A stretch of 64,000 nucleotides of DNA from NCBI RefSeq assembly GCF_013344475.1, contig NZ_JABUOU010000001.1:434001-498000 (forward strand), given 5' to 3'. Made by a program: the position numbers and the translations under genes. The notes beneath the pieces were generated by a model, which saw only the letters and a program-made list of their open reading frames with translations, made no database searches and was not told the DNA's origin. Of this stretch, positions 40,984-50,125 are shown in pieces. Origin of the DNA: Martelella limonii (GTDB lineage: Bacteria > Pseudomonadota > Alphaproteobacteria > Rhizobiales > Rhizobiaceae). Within the stretch, counting starts at the first letter, position 1, and every line of letters starts with the position of its first letter.

Positions 40984-42459
40984 ATGACGGTACATTTCGA
41001 CTTCGACAACAGCTACGCCCGTCTCGGTACCGCCTTCCACCGGCCGACCGTGCCATCGCCCGTCGCCGCGCCGCATCTCCTGAAGGTGAACCGGAGACTG
41101 GCCGATGCGCTCGGGCTCGACGCGGATGCGTTGGGCACTGCTGAAGGGGTTGGCATCCTGGCCGGCAACCGGCTTCCGGCAGGGGCAGAGCCGATCGCGG
41201 CCGCTTACGCCGGACATCAATTCGGAAACTTCGTGCCGCAACTCGGCGATGGGCGCGCCATCCTTCTCGGTGAGGTCGTCGACCGAGAGGGCCTGCGTCG
41301 CGACGTCCAGCTGAAGGGGGCGGGCCCGACCCTATTCTCGCGCAATGGCGACGGGCGGGCAGCGCTCGGCCCGGTCCTGCGCGAGTATCTCGTAAGCGAG
41401 GCCATGGCCGCGCTCAAAATTCCGACCACGCGGGCGCTGGCCGCGGTCGCGACGGGAGAACCGGTCTACCGGGAAACGGCCCTGCCGGGCGCGGTCCTGA
41501 CCCGTGTCGCCTCCAGCCATATACGCGTCGGCACGTTCCAGTTCTTCGCGGCACGGGGCGACGACGCCGCGGTTCGAAAACTCGCCGACCATGTGATTGA
41601 CAGGCATTATCCCGAGGCCGCGGGCGCTTCCAATCCCTACCGCGCTTTTCTCGAAGGCGTCTGCGCGCGCCAGGCGGAGCTTGTCGCGCGCTGGATGCAG
41701 ATCGGCTTCGTGCACGGCGTCATGAACACCGACAATATGTCGGTTTCCGGGGAAACGATCGACTACGGCCCGTGCGCCTTCCTCGACGCCTACGATCCCG
41801 CGACCGTCTTCTCCTCGATCGATCGCAACGGGCGGTACGCCTATGCCAACCAGGCCCGCATCGCGAACTGGAACCTCGCACGTCTGGCAGAATGTCTGCT
41901 TCCCCATCTCGATCCGGAGGAAAACAAGGCCATTGAAGCCGCACAGGAGGTCCTCTCCGGATTTGCGGAGACGTTCAACGCGGCCTATGTCGACGGCTTT
42001 CGCGCGAAGATCGGCTTGCAGACACCGCAGACGGAAGATGCCGCGTTGATCGAGGATCTTCTTCTGCGCATGGCGCAGCACAATGCGGACTTTACCTTGA
42101 CCTTTCGCAATCTCGGCAAAGCGGCGGAGAGCGCGCAGGCCGATGGGCCGATCCGCGGTCTCTTTGCCGATCCAGCAGCCTACGACGGCTGGGCGGCGCG
42201 CTGGCGCCAGCGCCTCGCGGCCGAACCGAGAGAGCCGGGTGAACGGCGCGCTGCGATGGATGCGGTGAACCCCGCGATCATTCCGCGCAATCATCTCGTC
42301 GAGGAAGCGCTTGCCGCCGCGATGGCCGGCGACCTGGCACCCTTCGAACGCCTGAACGAAGCGCTCGCCGCGCCCTTCGAGGATCGGGCGGAGTTCGCCG
42401 ATTATGCCGGCCTTCCGCCGGTGCCCGAGGCGGCCTACCGGACCTTCTGCGGCACCTAA
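40984..42459 (+). CDS. selO: Protein adenylyltransferase SelO (YdiU family)
   Basis: A pseudokinase-fold enzyme that transfers AMP from ATP to Ser/Thr/Tyr of proteins, linked to redox homeostasis. It has 491 residues, family length. Signatures are [18 protein letters not shown], the ATP-binding [42 protein letters not shown] (catalytic-loop Asp/Asn and metal Asp) and the C-terminal YRTFCGT. Many bacterial SelO proteins end near a conserved Cys replacing selenocysteine, as here. I chose ATG 40984 over a 19-codon longer start. Confidence 0.95.
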   Translation: MTVHFDFDNSYARLGTAFHRPTVPSPVAAPHLLKVNRRLADALGLDADALGTAEGVGILAGNRLPAGAEPIAAAYAGHQFGNFVPQLGDGRAILLGEVVDREGLRRDVQLKGAGPTLFSRNGDGRAALGPVLREYLVSEAMAALKIPTTRALAAVATGEPVYRETALPGAVLTRVASSHIRVGTFQFFAARGDDAAVRKLADHVIDRHYPEAAGASNPYRAFLEGVCARQAELVARWMQIGFVHGVMNTDNMSVSGETIDYGPCAFLDAYDPATVFSSIDRNGRYAYANQARIANWNLARLAECLLPHLDPEENKAIEAAQEVLSGFAETFNAAYVDGFRAKIGLQTPQTEDAALIEDLLLRMAQHNADFTLTFRNLGKAAESAQADGPIRGLFADPAAYDGWAARWRQRLAAEPREPGERRAAMDAVNPAIIPRNHLVEEALAAAMAGDLAPFERLNEALAAPFEDRAEFADYAGLPPVPEAAYRTFCGT

Positions 42460-42684
42460 AGGCGGAGCGTTTTCTCGCCTGAGCTTGCTGCGCGTGGTCG
42501 TCCCGATCGACAGCGCATCGGCAGGCGGGATGAGCGCAGACATGCTATCTGGGACTGAAACGATCGAACGGCTGCGTAAAGGTCGGGCTTGTCCTTGATC
42601 GCTGTCGCTCAATCGGTTTGTTTGCCCGCCAACACAGATAAGCCTAGTGTTGCAGACATGCAGCGAAACAGCTGGAGCCAGAAC

Positions 42685-43158
42685 ATGTCCGACGTGAACG
42701 ACAAGCGAATGACGGCCCATTTGGAGGGTGATTTTATCGTCTTCCTCATTGGCATGAAAATCAACAAGCCGCTCAAGCTCCACAAGTGGGTGCCCGCTGC
42801 CATGGCGATGCCGAAGATGTTGAAGGAGCTCGACGCATTGCCCGCAACGGAGACTGGTTTTCTGGGCGCAACCAGTGTCGGTTTCGGCGTAACCCTCCAG
42901 TATTGGCGGAGTTTCGACCATCTTGAGCGGTATGCCCGCTCAAATGATCATGCGCATTTTCCGGCATGGGTGGCCTTCAACAAGCGTATGAAAGCCAGCA
43001 GAGGCGACGTTGGGATCTGGCATGAAACCTATCTGGTGAAGGCTGGGCAATACGAGACTGTTTATTCGGGTATGCCGCCTTTCGGCCTGGGCAAGGCTTC
43101 GCAACTGCTGCCCGCAACCGGAAACCGGAGTGAGGCTCGAACACGGCTGGGACGGTGA
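42685..43158 (+). CDS. DUF4188 domain protein
   Basis: A 157-residue protein. The core FIVFLIGMKINKPLKLHKWVPAAMAMPKMLKEL, then GFGVTLQYWRSFDHLERYAR and a following HFPAWVAFNKRM, is the pattern of DUF4188, annotated as monooxygenase-like in some fungal relatives (dimeric alpha-beta barrel). It could be a heme- or flavin-free ABM oxygenase, but no activity is proven. The start at 42685 follows GGAG; an ATG at 42658 is also possible. No gene partner is evident. Confidence 0.8.
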   Translation: MSDVNDKRMTAHLEGDFIVFLIGMKINKPLKLHKWVPAAMAMPKMLKELDALPATETGFLGATSVGFGVTLQYWRSFDHLERYARSNDHAHFPAWVAFNKRMKASRGDVGIWHETYLVKAGQYETVYSGMPPFGLGKASQLLPATGNRSEARTRLGR

Positions 43159-43429
43159 GCCGGTCGCAAGGCATCAGCATTCGATTTTCCCGTACATGGT
43201 GAATGCGCGCAGTTTCGCATTCATTGCCGCATCGGCCCTGTATAGTGGCGGGGTCCGGTTTTGAAGATCAGAGTGTCGAAGGCCTGCGCGGTGTTCAGGA
43301 AACGGGAGGGTGGTTTTCCCTTATCCAGACCGGATCGCGAAAGCGGGCGATACGGGCGAGCCGTGCCGGTCAGAGGAACTTTCCAGTGCGCTGGCCGTTG
43401 GGGGTATAACCAGAACAGAGGAGACCCAC

Positions 43430-43930
43430 ATGGCCATGAACTCGCTCAAAGACATTTACCTCGACCAGCTGCAGGATATCTGGAGCGCCAACACCCAGTG
43501 CCTGCCCGTCGTCAACGATCTGGGCCGCGCGGCAGAGGACAAGGAACTGTCCGAGGCGCTGATCGACGGCTCCAACGGTATTGCCGACGGGATCGCCGAG
43601 ATAGAAAGGCTGTGCAACGAACATGGCATCAAGCCCAATGCCGAGCATTGCAAGGGTATGGAAGGCCTGGTGAAGGAAGCGCGCGCGCATGGCTTGTCCG
43701 ATGAGATCACGGACGCCGACGTCCGCGACGCCGCCATCATCCCGCAATACCAGCGCATGGTGCATTACGCACTGGCCGGTTACGGCACGCTGGCCGCCTT
43801 CGCCAACCGCCTTGGCCTGGACAGCGACGCGGCGATCTTGAACAAGTGCCTCGATCGTACCTATGACGGTGACCGCCGCATGACGGAGATCGCGACCAAG
43901 GGCGGCGTCAACAAGCAGGCTGCCTCCTGA
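43430..43930 (+). CDS. YciE-like ferritin-like protein (DUF892)
   Basis: A 166-residue four-helix-bundle protein. The pattern LKDIYLDQLQDIWSANTQ, the IPQYQRMVHYALAGYGTLAAFA helix and LDRTYDGDRRMTEIA match the DUF892/YciE family. Members are stress-induced and may carry a di-metal site, though the Glu/His ligands are less clear here (Gln/Asp in places). The start at 43430 is directed by a perfect AGAGGAGA at 43416-43423. It is monocistronic with its own terminator. Confidence 0.9.
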   Translation: MAMNSLKDIYLDQLQDIWSANTQCLPVVNDLGRAAEDKELSEALIDGSNGIADGIAEIERLCNEHGIKPNAEHCKGMEGLVKEARAHGLSDEITDADVRDAAIIPQYQRMVHYALAGYGTLAAFANRLGLDSDAAILNKCLDRTYDGDRRMTEIATKGGVNKQAAS

Positions 43931-43952
43931 ACCTCTGATGCAACCGTCACAT

Positions 43953-43984
43953 GGGGCCGTGCGAGAGATCGCGCGGCCCCTTTT
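43953..43984 (+). terminator. Intrinsic terminator after the YciE-like gene
   Basis: GGGGCCGTGCG and CGCGCGGCCCC form a stem with one G-T pair, followed directly by TTTT. It lies 22 bases after the stop. Confidence 0.8.
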
Positions 43985-44054
43985 CCTATCTGGATCTCTT
44001 TCTCGGCGGCCCCGTGCGCGATGGGGCTGGGCGTCCGGATCGCCATCGGGGCAG

Positions 44055-44089
44055 AAAAATGCCCCGATCAAGGCTTGCATGATCGGGGC
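44055..44089 (-). terminator. Intrinsic terminator of the TRAP operon
   Basis: On the minus strand GCCCCGATCA and TGATCGGGGC form a 10-bp stem followed by ATTTTTC. It lies ~30 bases beyond the dctP stop and closes the operon that starts with the dehydrogenase at 47854. Confidence 0.82.
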
Positions 44090-44119
44090 GGGTCCAGGCC
44101 TTTCCGAACAATCAGGCGT

Positions 44120-45127
44120 TCAGTTGGCTTTGGAGGCCTCGACCAGGCCGTGAAGCGTCTCATACTCGGCCTTCACCTCCGGCTGGCTTTCCAGCAGTTC
44201 GGACGCCAGTTGCGCGAAGCCTTCTTCCATCTGTTTCTGTTCTTCGGGCGGAAGCTGGGTAATCACGCCGCCATTTTCGGTCCAGACGGCATAGGAGCGG
44301 CCGACATTCTCGACGCCCCACGGATAGACCGCTTCCTCGGCGGCGCGGCCGGCCGCGATGATCGCCGCCTTGGTGTCTTCGCTCTGCATCTGGAACCAGT
44401 CCTCGTTCACCACGGTGAAGGAGACCACCTCGGCAAAATGCAGGTCTAGGATATATTTGCCGACGTCATAATACTTGAATGCGGTCAGGATCGGCACGCC
44501 GACCAGCATGCCGTCGAGCCCGCCGGACTGGAGCTGCGGGATGACTTCGGAAAGGGCGAGCGGCAGGGGAATGGCGCCGAGCTGTTCCATCGGCTTGATC
44601 TGGAGCGGCGATGCGAAGGTGCGGATCTTGAGGCCCTTGACGTCTTCAAGCGTCTTGACGTCCTCCATGGTGAAGAGAACGGTCGGCGAGTTGTAGAAAG
44701 CGCCGATGACGCGCAGCCCCTTGTCGAGGAACATGGTTTCGAGATGCTCGCGGTATTCCGGGTTCGAAAGCACCGCATGGACATCTTCCGGCGAGGTGAA
44801 CAGGCCCGGCACGTCGAACGCCTGGAAGCGCGGATCGACGTTCGACATGAACGAGGTCGGGGTCGTGAAGGCTTCGATCGTGCCCAGAAGCACGCCCTCG
44901 GACATTCGCGGGATCGCGCCGAGCTGCGAGGCCGGGTAGATCTCGGTCGTCACCGCGCCGGGCGCGCGCTCTGCGAGCTCGTCGGCGAAGACCTTGATCC
45001 ATTCATGCTGGACATCGTTGATGGTCGCGGTCGCGAGCTTCATCGTGCTTTGGGCCTGAGCGGTCAGAAGTGAGCTCAGCGTCAGCGCGGTGGCTAAGGC
45101 TGCGGTCTTGAGGCGTTTCGGTATCAT
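44120..45127 (-). CDS. TRAP transporter solute-binding protein (DctP family)
   Basis: A periplasmic binding protein of 335 residues with a Sec signal (MIPKRLKTAALATALTLSSLLTAQA). The DctP fold is visible in FADELAERAPGAVTTEIYPASQLGA, FDVPGLFTSPEDV and the ligand Arg in GLKIRTFASP, which usually binds a substrate carboxylate. It is the third TRAP gene (dctQ, dctM, dctP) downstream of a vitamin-B6-pathway dehydrogenase. A pyridine carboxylate such as 4-pyridoxate is a reasonable ligand, but this is inferred from neighbours only. Confidence 0.93.
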   Translation of the reverse strand: MIPKRLKTAALATALTLSSLLTAQAQSTMKLATATINDVQHEWIKVFADELAERAPGAVTTEIYPASQLGAIPRMSEGVLLGTIEAFTTPTSFMSNVDPRFQAFDVPGLFTSPEDVHAVLSNPEYREHLETMFLDKGLRVIGAFYNSPTVLFTMEDVKTLEDVKGLKIRTFASPLQIKPMEQLGAIPLPLALSEVIPQLQSGGLDGMLVGVPILTAFKYYDVGKYILDLHFAEVVSFTVVNEDWFQMQSEDTKAAIIAAGRAAEEAVYPWGVENVGRSYAVWTENGGVITQLPPEEQKQMEEGFAQLASELLESQPEVKAEYETLHGLVEASKAN

Positions 45128-45141
45128 GTCTGTGTCCTTTT

Positions 45142-46413
45142 TCAGCGAGGTTGGGCAAGGGTCAGGGAGAGGGCGGGAGCATAGGTGATGATGAGGAGCG
45201 CGATGACGAGGACGACCACGAACGGCGCGACCCCGCGATAGAGCGTATGCGCGGGCAGGCCGGTCACCTGCTGCGCCACGAAGATGTTCAGGCCAAAGGG
45301 CGGGGTGAACATGCCGATGGCGAGATTGACGGTCATGATGATCCCGAAATGGATCGGGTCGATGCCGAGCGAAATCGCGATCGGTGCGAGAAGCGGCGCG
45401 AGCACGAGGATCGCGGAGGTCGGGTCAAGAAACGCGCCGATGACGAGCAGCAGCAGGTTCACCGCCAGCAGGAAGGTCACGGGGGACAACTCCATGGCCG
45501 TGATCCAGCCGATGATCGCCTGCGGCACACCCTGCGTGGTCAAGATCCAGGTGATGACGCTTGCGGCGGCAACGAGGATCAGGATCTGGCCCGAAAGCAC
45601 CGCCGCCGTGCCGGCTGCATTGACGACGTCGCGCAGCGTCATCGTGCGGTAGACGAAGACGCCGATGATGATGGCATAGAAGCAGGCAAAACCGCCCGCC
45701 TCCGAGGGGGAGAACACGCCGAGATAGATGCCGCCGAGCACGAAGACCGGCATCAGGATCGCCCAGAACGCATCCCGGGTCGCCTTGGCGGCGGCGCTGA
45801 AGGAGAACGCGGTTTCGGAGGGAATGTCACGGCGGATGGCATCCGCGATCACGAACAGCGCCAGAAGAACTGCCATGAGGATGGCCGGCAGCACGCCTGC
45901 GAGAAAGAGCCGCGGAATGGATTGCTCGGCGGCCATGCCGTAGAGGATCATGGCGATGCTCGGCGGGATGACGATATCGATGGCGCCGGCGGATGCGAGG
46001 AGACCGCCGGCCCGGCGTTGTCCGTAGCCCGCGGCGATCAGCTTTGGATAAAGCGTCTTGCCGAGCGCGGCGACGGCCGCGACCGAGGAGCCGGAGATTG
46101 CGCCGAGCGCAGTGGAGGCGGCGACGGTGGAGACGCCGAGACTGCCCGGAACCCCTCCGACCATCGCCATCGCCCAGGCGATCAGCCGGTTGGCGATGCC
46201 GCTCGAACTCATCAGCTGCCCTGCGAAGACGAAGAACGGGATCGCCAGCAGGGCGAAATTGTCCAGCCCGCCAAACATGACCTGCTGAAGTGCCGCCGGC
46301 GGTATTTTCAGAAAGAACAGCATGGCGACGGCGACCACCGTCAGGAAGACGAGGAAGATCGGCGTGCCGATGGCGACCATCAGGACGGGCAGGACGAGAT
46401 AGGCGAAGATCAT
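45142..46413 (-). CDS. TRAP transporter large permease (DctM family)
   Basis: A 423-residue inner-membrane protein with 11-12 helices. The start at 46413 (MIFAYLVLPVLM) overlaps the dctQ stop by four bases. Conserved segments are PFFVFAGQLMSSSGIANRL, the STVAASTALGAISGSSVAAVAALG loop and PPSIAMILYGMAAEQS, followed late by TPPFGLNIFVAQ. It is driven by an ion gradient together with DctQ and DctP. It is the translocation subunit of the candidate pathway transporter. Long frames that continue upstream overlap dctQ and are artefacts. Confidence 0.95.
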   Translation of the reverse strand: MIFAYLVLPVLMVAIGTPIFLVFLTVVAVAMLFFLKIPPAALQQVMFGGLDNFALLAIPFFVFAGQLMSSSGIANRLIAWAMAMVGGVPGSLGVSTVAASTALGAISGSSVAAVAALGKTLYPKLIAAGYGQRRAGGLLASAGAIDIVIPPSIAMILYGMAAEQSIPRLFLAGVLPAILMAVLLALFVIADAIRRDIPSETAFSFSAAAKATRDAFWAILMPVFVLGGIYLGVFSPSEAGGFACFYAIIIGVFVYRTMTLRDVVNAAGTAAVLSGQILILVAAASVITWILTTQGVPQAIIGWITAMELSPVTFLLAVNLLLLVIGAFLDPTSAILVLAPLLAPIAISLGIDPIHFGIIMTVNLAIGMFTPPFGLNIFVAQQVTGLPAHTLYRGVAPFVVVLVIALLIITYAPALSLTLAQPR

Positions 46414-46937
46414 GGGCGGGTCTCCGGGGCCTTTCGGATCAGTGCCATGAGGTCGACGACGAGCATGACGGCACCTGCAATGGTCAATCCGGCAAAGCCG
46501 AAGAGCAGGGCTGCGTGCGGTATCGTCATGGGAATGCCAAGCCCCATGCTGGTCACACCGATCCGGTTGATCTTGGCGATGAAGAGCCAGGATGCATGGG
46601 TTGCGAAGGCGCAGGCGAAGATCGCGATCAGATCGTGGAGGATGTACCAGACATGGCGGGCATGTTTCGGCGTGTAGAGCGGCACCAGATCGACGCTGAT
46701 ATGGGTGCGGGTGAAAAATGACAGGACCGCAGCGATCATCGTGATCCAGATGATCAGGTAGATCATCAATTCGTCGGCGCCAACGGGCGAGATGCCGAAC
46801 AGGTAACGGCTGCCGGCGTTGAGCACATTGATGGCGACCACGACCAGAAGAATGATGCCGAGACCGGTTTGGAGCGCACGGGTAAGGCCGTTGCCCGCAC
46901 TTGCCGTTTCCGGGGCGGACTGGTCTTCCCCGCTCAT
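46410..46937 (-). CDS. TRAP transporter small permease (DctQ family)
   Basis: A 175-residue membrane protein with four helices. The LNAGSRYLFGISPVGADELMIYLIIWITM segment and the RTHISVDLV motif are DctQ signatures. Its ends overlap both neighbours by four bases (ATGA at 46410-46413 and 46934-46937), so the dehydrogenase, DctQ and DctM are translationally coupled. This tight coupling to a vitamin-B6-pathway enzyme is the main argument for a role in that pathway. Confidence 0.93.
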   Translation of the reverse strand: MSGEDQSAPETASAGNGLTRALQTGLGIILLVVVAINVLNAGSRYLFGISPVGADELMIYLIIWITMIAAVLSFFTRTHISVDLVPLYTPKHARHVWYILHDLIAIFACAFATHASWLFIAKINRIGVTSMGLGIPMTIPHAALLFGFAGLTIAGAVMLVVDLMALIRKAPETRP

Positions 46938-47854
46938 GCCCTGTCCTCCAGGATGCGGCGGATCGCGACAAGCTTTGCAGCACGGCTTTTCTGGAGCTCG
47001 GCGATCTTTTCGGGCGTATAGTCATAGATCCCGCTGCCCGATTTCAGGCCCAGCGTGCCAGCCTCGATCTTGTTGCTCACCATCTCCGGCACGTCCTTGC
47101 GGTTGGAAAGATCGGCGTTGAGGAAGCTCGAGACGGAATGGTAGATGTCGAGCCCGGCCATATCCAGCAGCGCCATCGGGCCGATCACCGCGAGCTTGTA
47201 GCCGATCCCCCAGGAAACGCAGGTGTCGATGTCCTCGGGATCGACCACGCCCTGTTCGACGAGATCGATCACCTCCCTGAGCAGGGCGTAGAGCACGCGG
47301 TTTTCGACGAAACCCGGCACGTCCTTCTTGACTGTCACAGGCAGGAGGCCGAGCGAGCGGATCAGGTCCTTGATCGCCGCGCTGGTTTCGGGCGCGGTGT
47401 GGGCGCCGGCGATCACCTCGATCATCGGAATAATGTGCGGCGGGTTCGACCAGTGCATGCCGACCATGCGGGCGGGATTGGAGATGTGCGCCTGAAGGCT
47501 GGTGATCGGAATGCCGGACGTATCGGAGGCGACGATGACGTCGGGGCCGATCAGGGCGTCGATCTGGCGGTAGACGCTCGCCTTGATCTCGGGCTTTTCG
47601 GGCACGTTCTCGATCACGAGGTCGGCGCCGGCGACGGCCTCGGCAAGATCGCTCGTCAGCGTCACGGGGTTATCCTCCGTCGCGGCGATGCCGAGCGTGT
47701 CGAGGACGGCGTTGGCGGTCGCGATCATGGCGGAGGCGCGCTCGAGCGCCGAAGGCGCGATGTCATATGCGGTGACCTTCAAGCCGCCGCGCGCCAGCCG
47801 CGCCGCCATGCCCGGTCCCATGGTTCCCAACCCGATGATTGCGATCTTCTTCAT
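46934..47854 (-). CDS. 3-Hydroxyacyl-CoA-dehydrogenase-like enzyme; probable FHMPC 5-dehydrogenase of vitamin B6 degradation
   Basis: A 306-residue NAD enzyme. Rossmann motif IIGLGTMGPGMAARLA is at ~6-21. The catalytic His134-Glu146 pair lies in MVGMHWSNPPHIIPMIEV, and the C-terminal helical domain begins at VPGFVENRVLYAL. In Mesorhizobium loti a homologue oxidises 5-formyl-3-hydroxy-2-methylpyridine-4-carboxylate (FHMPC) to the dicarboxylate. His/Glu spacing and length agree with that enzyme as I recall it, and the neighbourhood contains the enzymes before and after this step. A general hydroxyacyl-CoA dehydrogenase is the alternative. It heads the TRAP-containing operon. Confidence 0.85.
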   Translation of the reverse strand: MKKIAIIGLGTMGPGMAARLARGGLKVTAYDIAPSALERASAMIATANAVLDTLGIAATEDNPVTLTSDLAEAVAGADLVIENVPEKPEIKASVYRQIDALIGPDVIVASDTSGIPITSLQAHISNPARMVGMHWSNPPHIIPMIEVIAGAHTAPETSAAIKDLIRSLGLLPVTVKKDVPGFVENRVLYALLREVIDLVEQGVVDPEDIDTCVSWGIGYKLAVIGPMALLDMAGLDIYHSVSSFLNADLSNRKDVPEMVSNKIEAGTLGLKSGSGIYDYTPEKIAELQKSRAAKLVAIRRILEDRA

Positions 47855-48402
47855 GGTTTTCTCTTTCCTGGTTGAGGGATCAGGACCGGCAGCGCCGGTC
47901 TGGTTGTCTGCTATTGGCGGCGCGCCTCAGAAACGGAGCGTTCGCGACGAGGGCGCTCGGCGGGGCAGCGTCGATGATGGATGGTATGCCGGTCTCATCA
48001 ACGAACACCGGCGGTGTCAGATGACCGCGTACGGTGCCGGGCGCGCGTGAACATTTCGCGGCTAAGCCGCCGGGGCGGCGGTTCGGAGAAATGGTGAAGC
48101 GGACCGGAGCGGCGGCCGGGGCGCGCGTGGTCGCTTCGGCGCGGCCGCACCAAAGATCGCTCCCGCCGGCACTGGCTGCGTTCAGCCAGGCAAGCGCCAC
48201 CGCAGGCGTCAGCATCGACATCACATCGATGTGGAGGACGGGCGGCTGCGCAGGTCGCGGGCGGTCGCTGCCGAGCCCGCATAGCGCGCCTCGGGCAGCA
48301 AAATGACTGCTGAAGTCCGGAATTTCATTTTTGTTCACCTCTATGCGTTTTGACCAGACCGGCGTTTTCGCTTCTTGTCCTGTGGTCCTTATTTTCAGTG
48401 GG
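47855..48402. other. 548-base gap inside the vitamin B6 locus
   Basis: Between the two minus-strand dehydrogenase genes. A 152-codon frame (47880-48338) starts at GTG without a clear ribosome site and has no recognisable domain; its Pro/Arg/Ala bias suggests chance. The region probably holds the promoter of the FHMPC-dehydrogenase/TRAP operon. Confidence 0.5.
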
Positions 48403-50016
48403 TCATGTTTGATCGGCCTTGATGAGGTCTGCCGCCTTCTCGGCGATCATGATGACGGCGGCATTGATGTTGCCGCAGGGCAGGTCGGGCATCACCGAGG
48501 CGTCAACGACGCGCAGCCCCGTGATGCCGCGCACCTTGAGTTCGGGATCGACGACCGACGCCTCGTCCACGCCCATCCGGCAGGTGCCTGCGGGGTGGTG
48601 GACGGTGATCGAGGTCTTGCGGATATGCTCGTCGATCTCCTCGTCGCTCTGGCATCTGGCGCCGGGAAAGAACTCGGTTTCGATATAGTTGGCCATGGCT
48701 GGCTGGGCAGCGAGCGTGCGCCCGACCCGGAAGCCGGCGCGCAGCGACTTCCAATCGTTCTCGGCGGCAAGGAAATTCTGGTGAATGAGCGGTGCGGCGA
48801 GAGGATCGGCGGAGGCGAGCTTGACCGCGCCCCGGCTTTCGGGCTGGACCGCGACGATGCGGGTGGCAAAGCCGTCGCGGAAGGGCTGCTTGAACGGCTT
48901 GAACCATGGCCATGCGGCAAGCGGCGCGGCGGTGAACAGTAGCTGTATATCGGGCAGCGGGCGGTTTTCATCGCTCTTCAGAAACGCCACGACGCCGCCC
49001 GGCACATCGCCGGAAAAGCCCTTGCCGGTCAGATAGGTTCTCGCGAAATCGATCATGATCCTGTCGGCGCGCATCTTGTGGAGGAAGGGGCCGGGCGTCT
49101 TGCGGTGGTGCATGATCAGCACCGAGACGTGATCCTGAAGGTTCTTGCCGACGGCCGGAAGATTGACGCGGGTCTCTATCCCCTGCGCCTGCAACTCGTC
49201 GGCGGCGCCAAGGCCCGAGAGCATCATGAGCTGCGGCGTGTTGATGACGCCGCCCGAAAGCAGCACCTCGCGTTTTGCTGTGACGCGGCGCTCGCTGCCC
49301 TTGTGATCGAAGGTGAGACCGGTGGCGCGCGTGCCCTCGAAGGTAATGCTCCTAGCCATGGCGTGGGTCAGAACAGTGAGGTTCGGTCGCTTCATGGCGG
49401 GACGCAAATAGGCATTGGCGGTGGAGGCGCGCCGGCCGTTGCCGATGGTCATCTGCAGACGGCTGAAACCTTCCTGGGTTTCGCCATTGTAATCCTCGGT
49501 CTGGGGGTAGCCCGCCTCCCGGCTCGCCTCGGCCACGGCTTCCGTCAGCGGATCCTGGTAGCGGCAGCGCTGGGTCGATACCGGGCCCGAGCCGCCGCGA
49601 TAGGCGGTTTCGCCGCCTTCCCAGCTTTCGGTTTTCTTGAAATAGGGCAGGGTTTTCTCATAGGACCATTCCGAGAGACCAGATGCCGCCCAGCGATCGT
49701 AGTCACCACGGTTGCCGCGGACATAGGCCATGGCATTGGTGGAGGACGAGCCACCGATCACCTTGCCGCGGGCGCATTCGACGGCGCGGCCGCCGACATT
49801 TTCCTCCGGCTCGCAGAAATACATCCAGTCGTGGCGGCGCTCGGTCAATATCTTGCCCCAGCCGAGAGGGATATGGATCATCGGATCGCGGTCCCAGCCG
49901 CCGGCCTCGAGCAGAAGCACGCTCACGGACGGATCCTCGCTCAGGCGGTTGGCCAGCACGCAGCCCGCGGAGCCGGCTCCGACGATGACGTAGTCATAGG
50001 TTTCAGCGTGCGACAT
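48403..50016 (-). CDS. GMC oxidoreductase; probable 4-pyridoxate dehydrogenase
   Basis: A 537-residue FAD enzyme. The FAD motif [19 protein letters not shown] is near the N-terminus, GMC signature 1 is [19 protein letters not shown], and signature 2 is the [15 protein letters not shown] block. The catalytic pair is His in [10 protein letters not shown] and Asn in CGNINAAVI. It lies between a FHMPC-dehydrogenase-like and a decarboxylase-like gene, in the same order as the M. loti gene for FAD-dependent, membrane-associated 4-pyridoxic acid dehydrogenase, so I assign that reaction (4-pyridoxate to FHMPC). By sequence alone it is choline-dehydrogenase-like. Confidence 0.85.
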   Translation of the reverse strand: MSHAETYDYVIVGAGSAGCVLANRLSEDPSVSVLLLEAGGWDRDPMIHIPLGWGKILTERRHDWMYFCEPEENVGGRAVECARGKVIGGSSSTNAMAYVRGNRGDYDRWAASGLSEWSYEKTLPYFKKTESWEGGETAYRGGSGPVSTQRCRYQDPLTEAVAEASREAGYPQTEDYNGETQEGFSRLQMTIGNGRRASTANAYLRPAMKRPNLTVLTHAMARSITFEGTRATGLTFDHKGSERRVTAKREVLLSGGVINTPQLMMLSGLGAADELQAQGIETRVNLPAVGKNLQDHVSVLIMHHRKTPGPFLHKMRADRIMIDFARTYLTGKGFSGDVPGGVVAFLKSDENRPLPDIQLLFTAAPLAAWPWFKPFKQPFRDGFATRIVAVQPESRGAVKLASADPLAAPLIHQNFLAAENDWKSLRAGFRVGRTLAAQPAMANYIETEFFPGARCQSDEEIDEHIRKTSITVHHPAGTCRMGVDEASVVDPELKVRGITGLRVVDASVMPDLPCGNINAAVIMIAEKAADLIKADQT

Positions 50017-50071
50017 GGCGATCTTCCTTGCAACCAGAGCGTCCGGCCCGATCCATTTTACGAGTGCTGGT

Positions 50072-50118
50072 CGGCGGAAGGCGCTGGGCCATCAGGCCCT
50101 TGGCTGCGCCTTCCGCCG
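50072..50118. terminator. Long hairpin between decarboxylase and 4-pyridoxate dehydrogenase genes
   Basis: CGGCGGAAGGCGC (50072-50084) and GCGCCTTCCGCCG (50106-50118) pair perfectly over 13 bp, with an inner stem GGGCC/GGCCC. TATTTTT follows on the + side only. In the minus-strand transcript it sits inside the operon and may attenuate or protect mRNA. Confidence 0.6.
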
Positions 50119-50125
50119 GTATTTT

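Noticed and set aside
42440-42459. Selenocysteine at the SelO C-terminus
   Set aside because: The end is F-C-G-T followed by TAA; no in-frame TGA or selenocysteine element.
45151-46677. 508-codon frame antisense to dctM/dctQ
   Set aside because: Low-complexity His/Asp/Arg protein typical of reversed membrane-protein codons.
47880-48338. 152-codon minus-strand frame in the B6 locus gap
   Set aside because: No ribosome site, Pro/Arg/Ala bias and no recognisable domain; kept only as part of an intergenic note.
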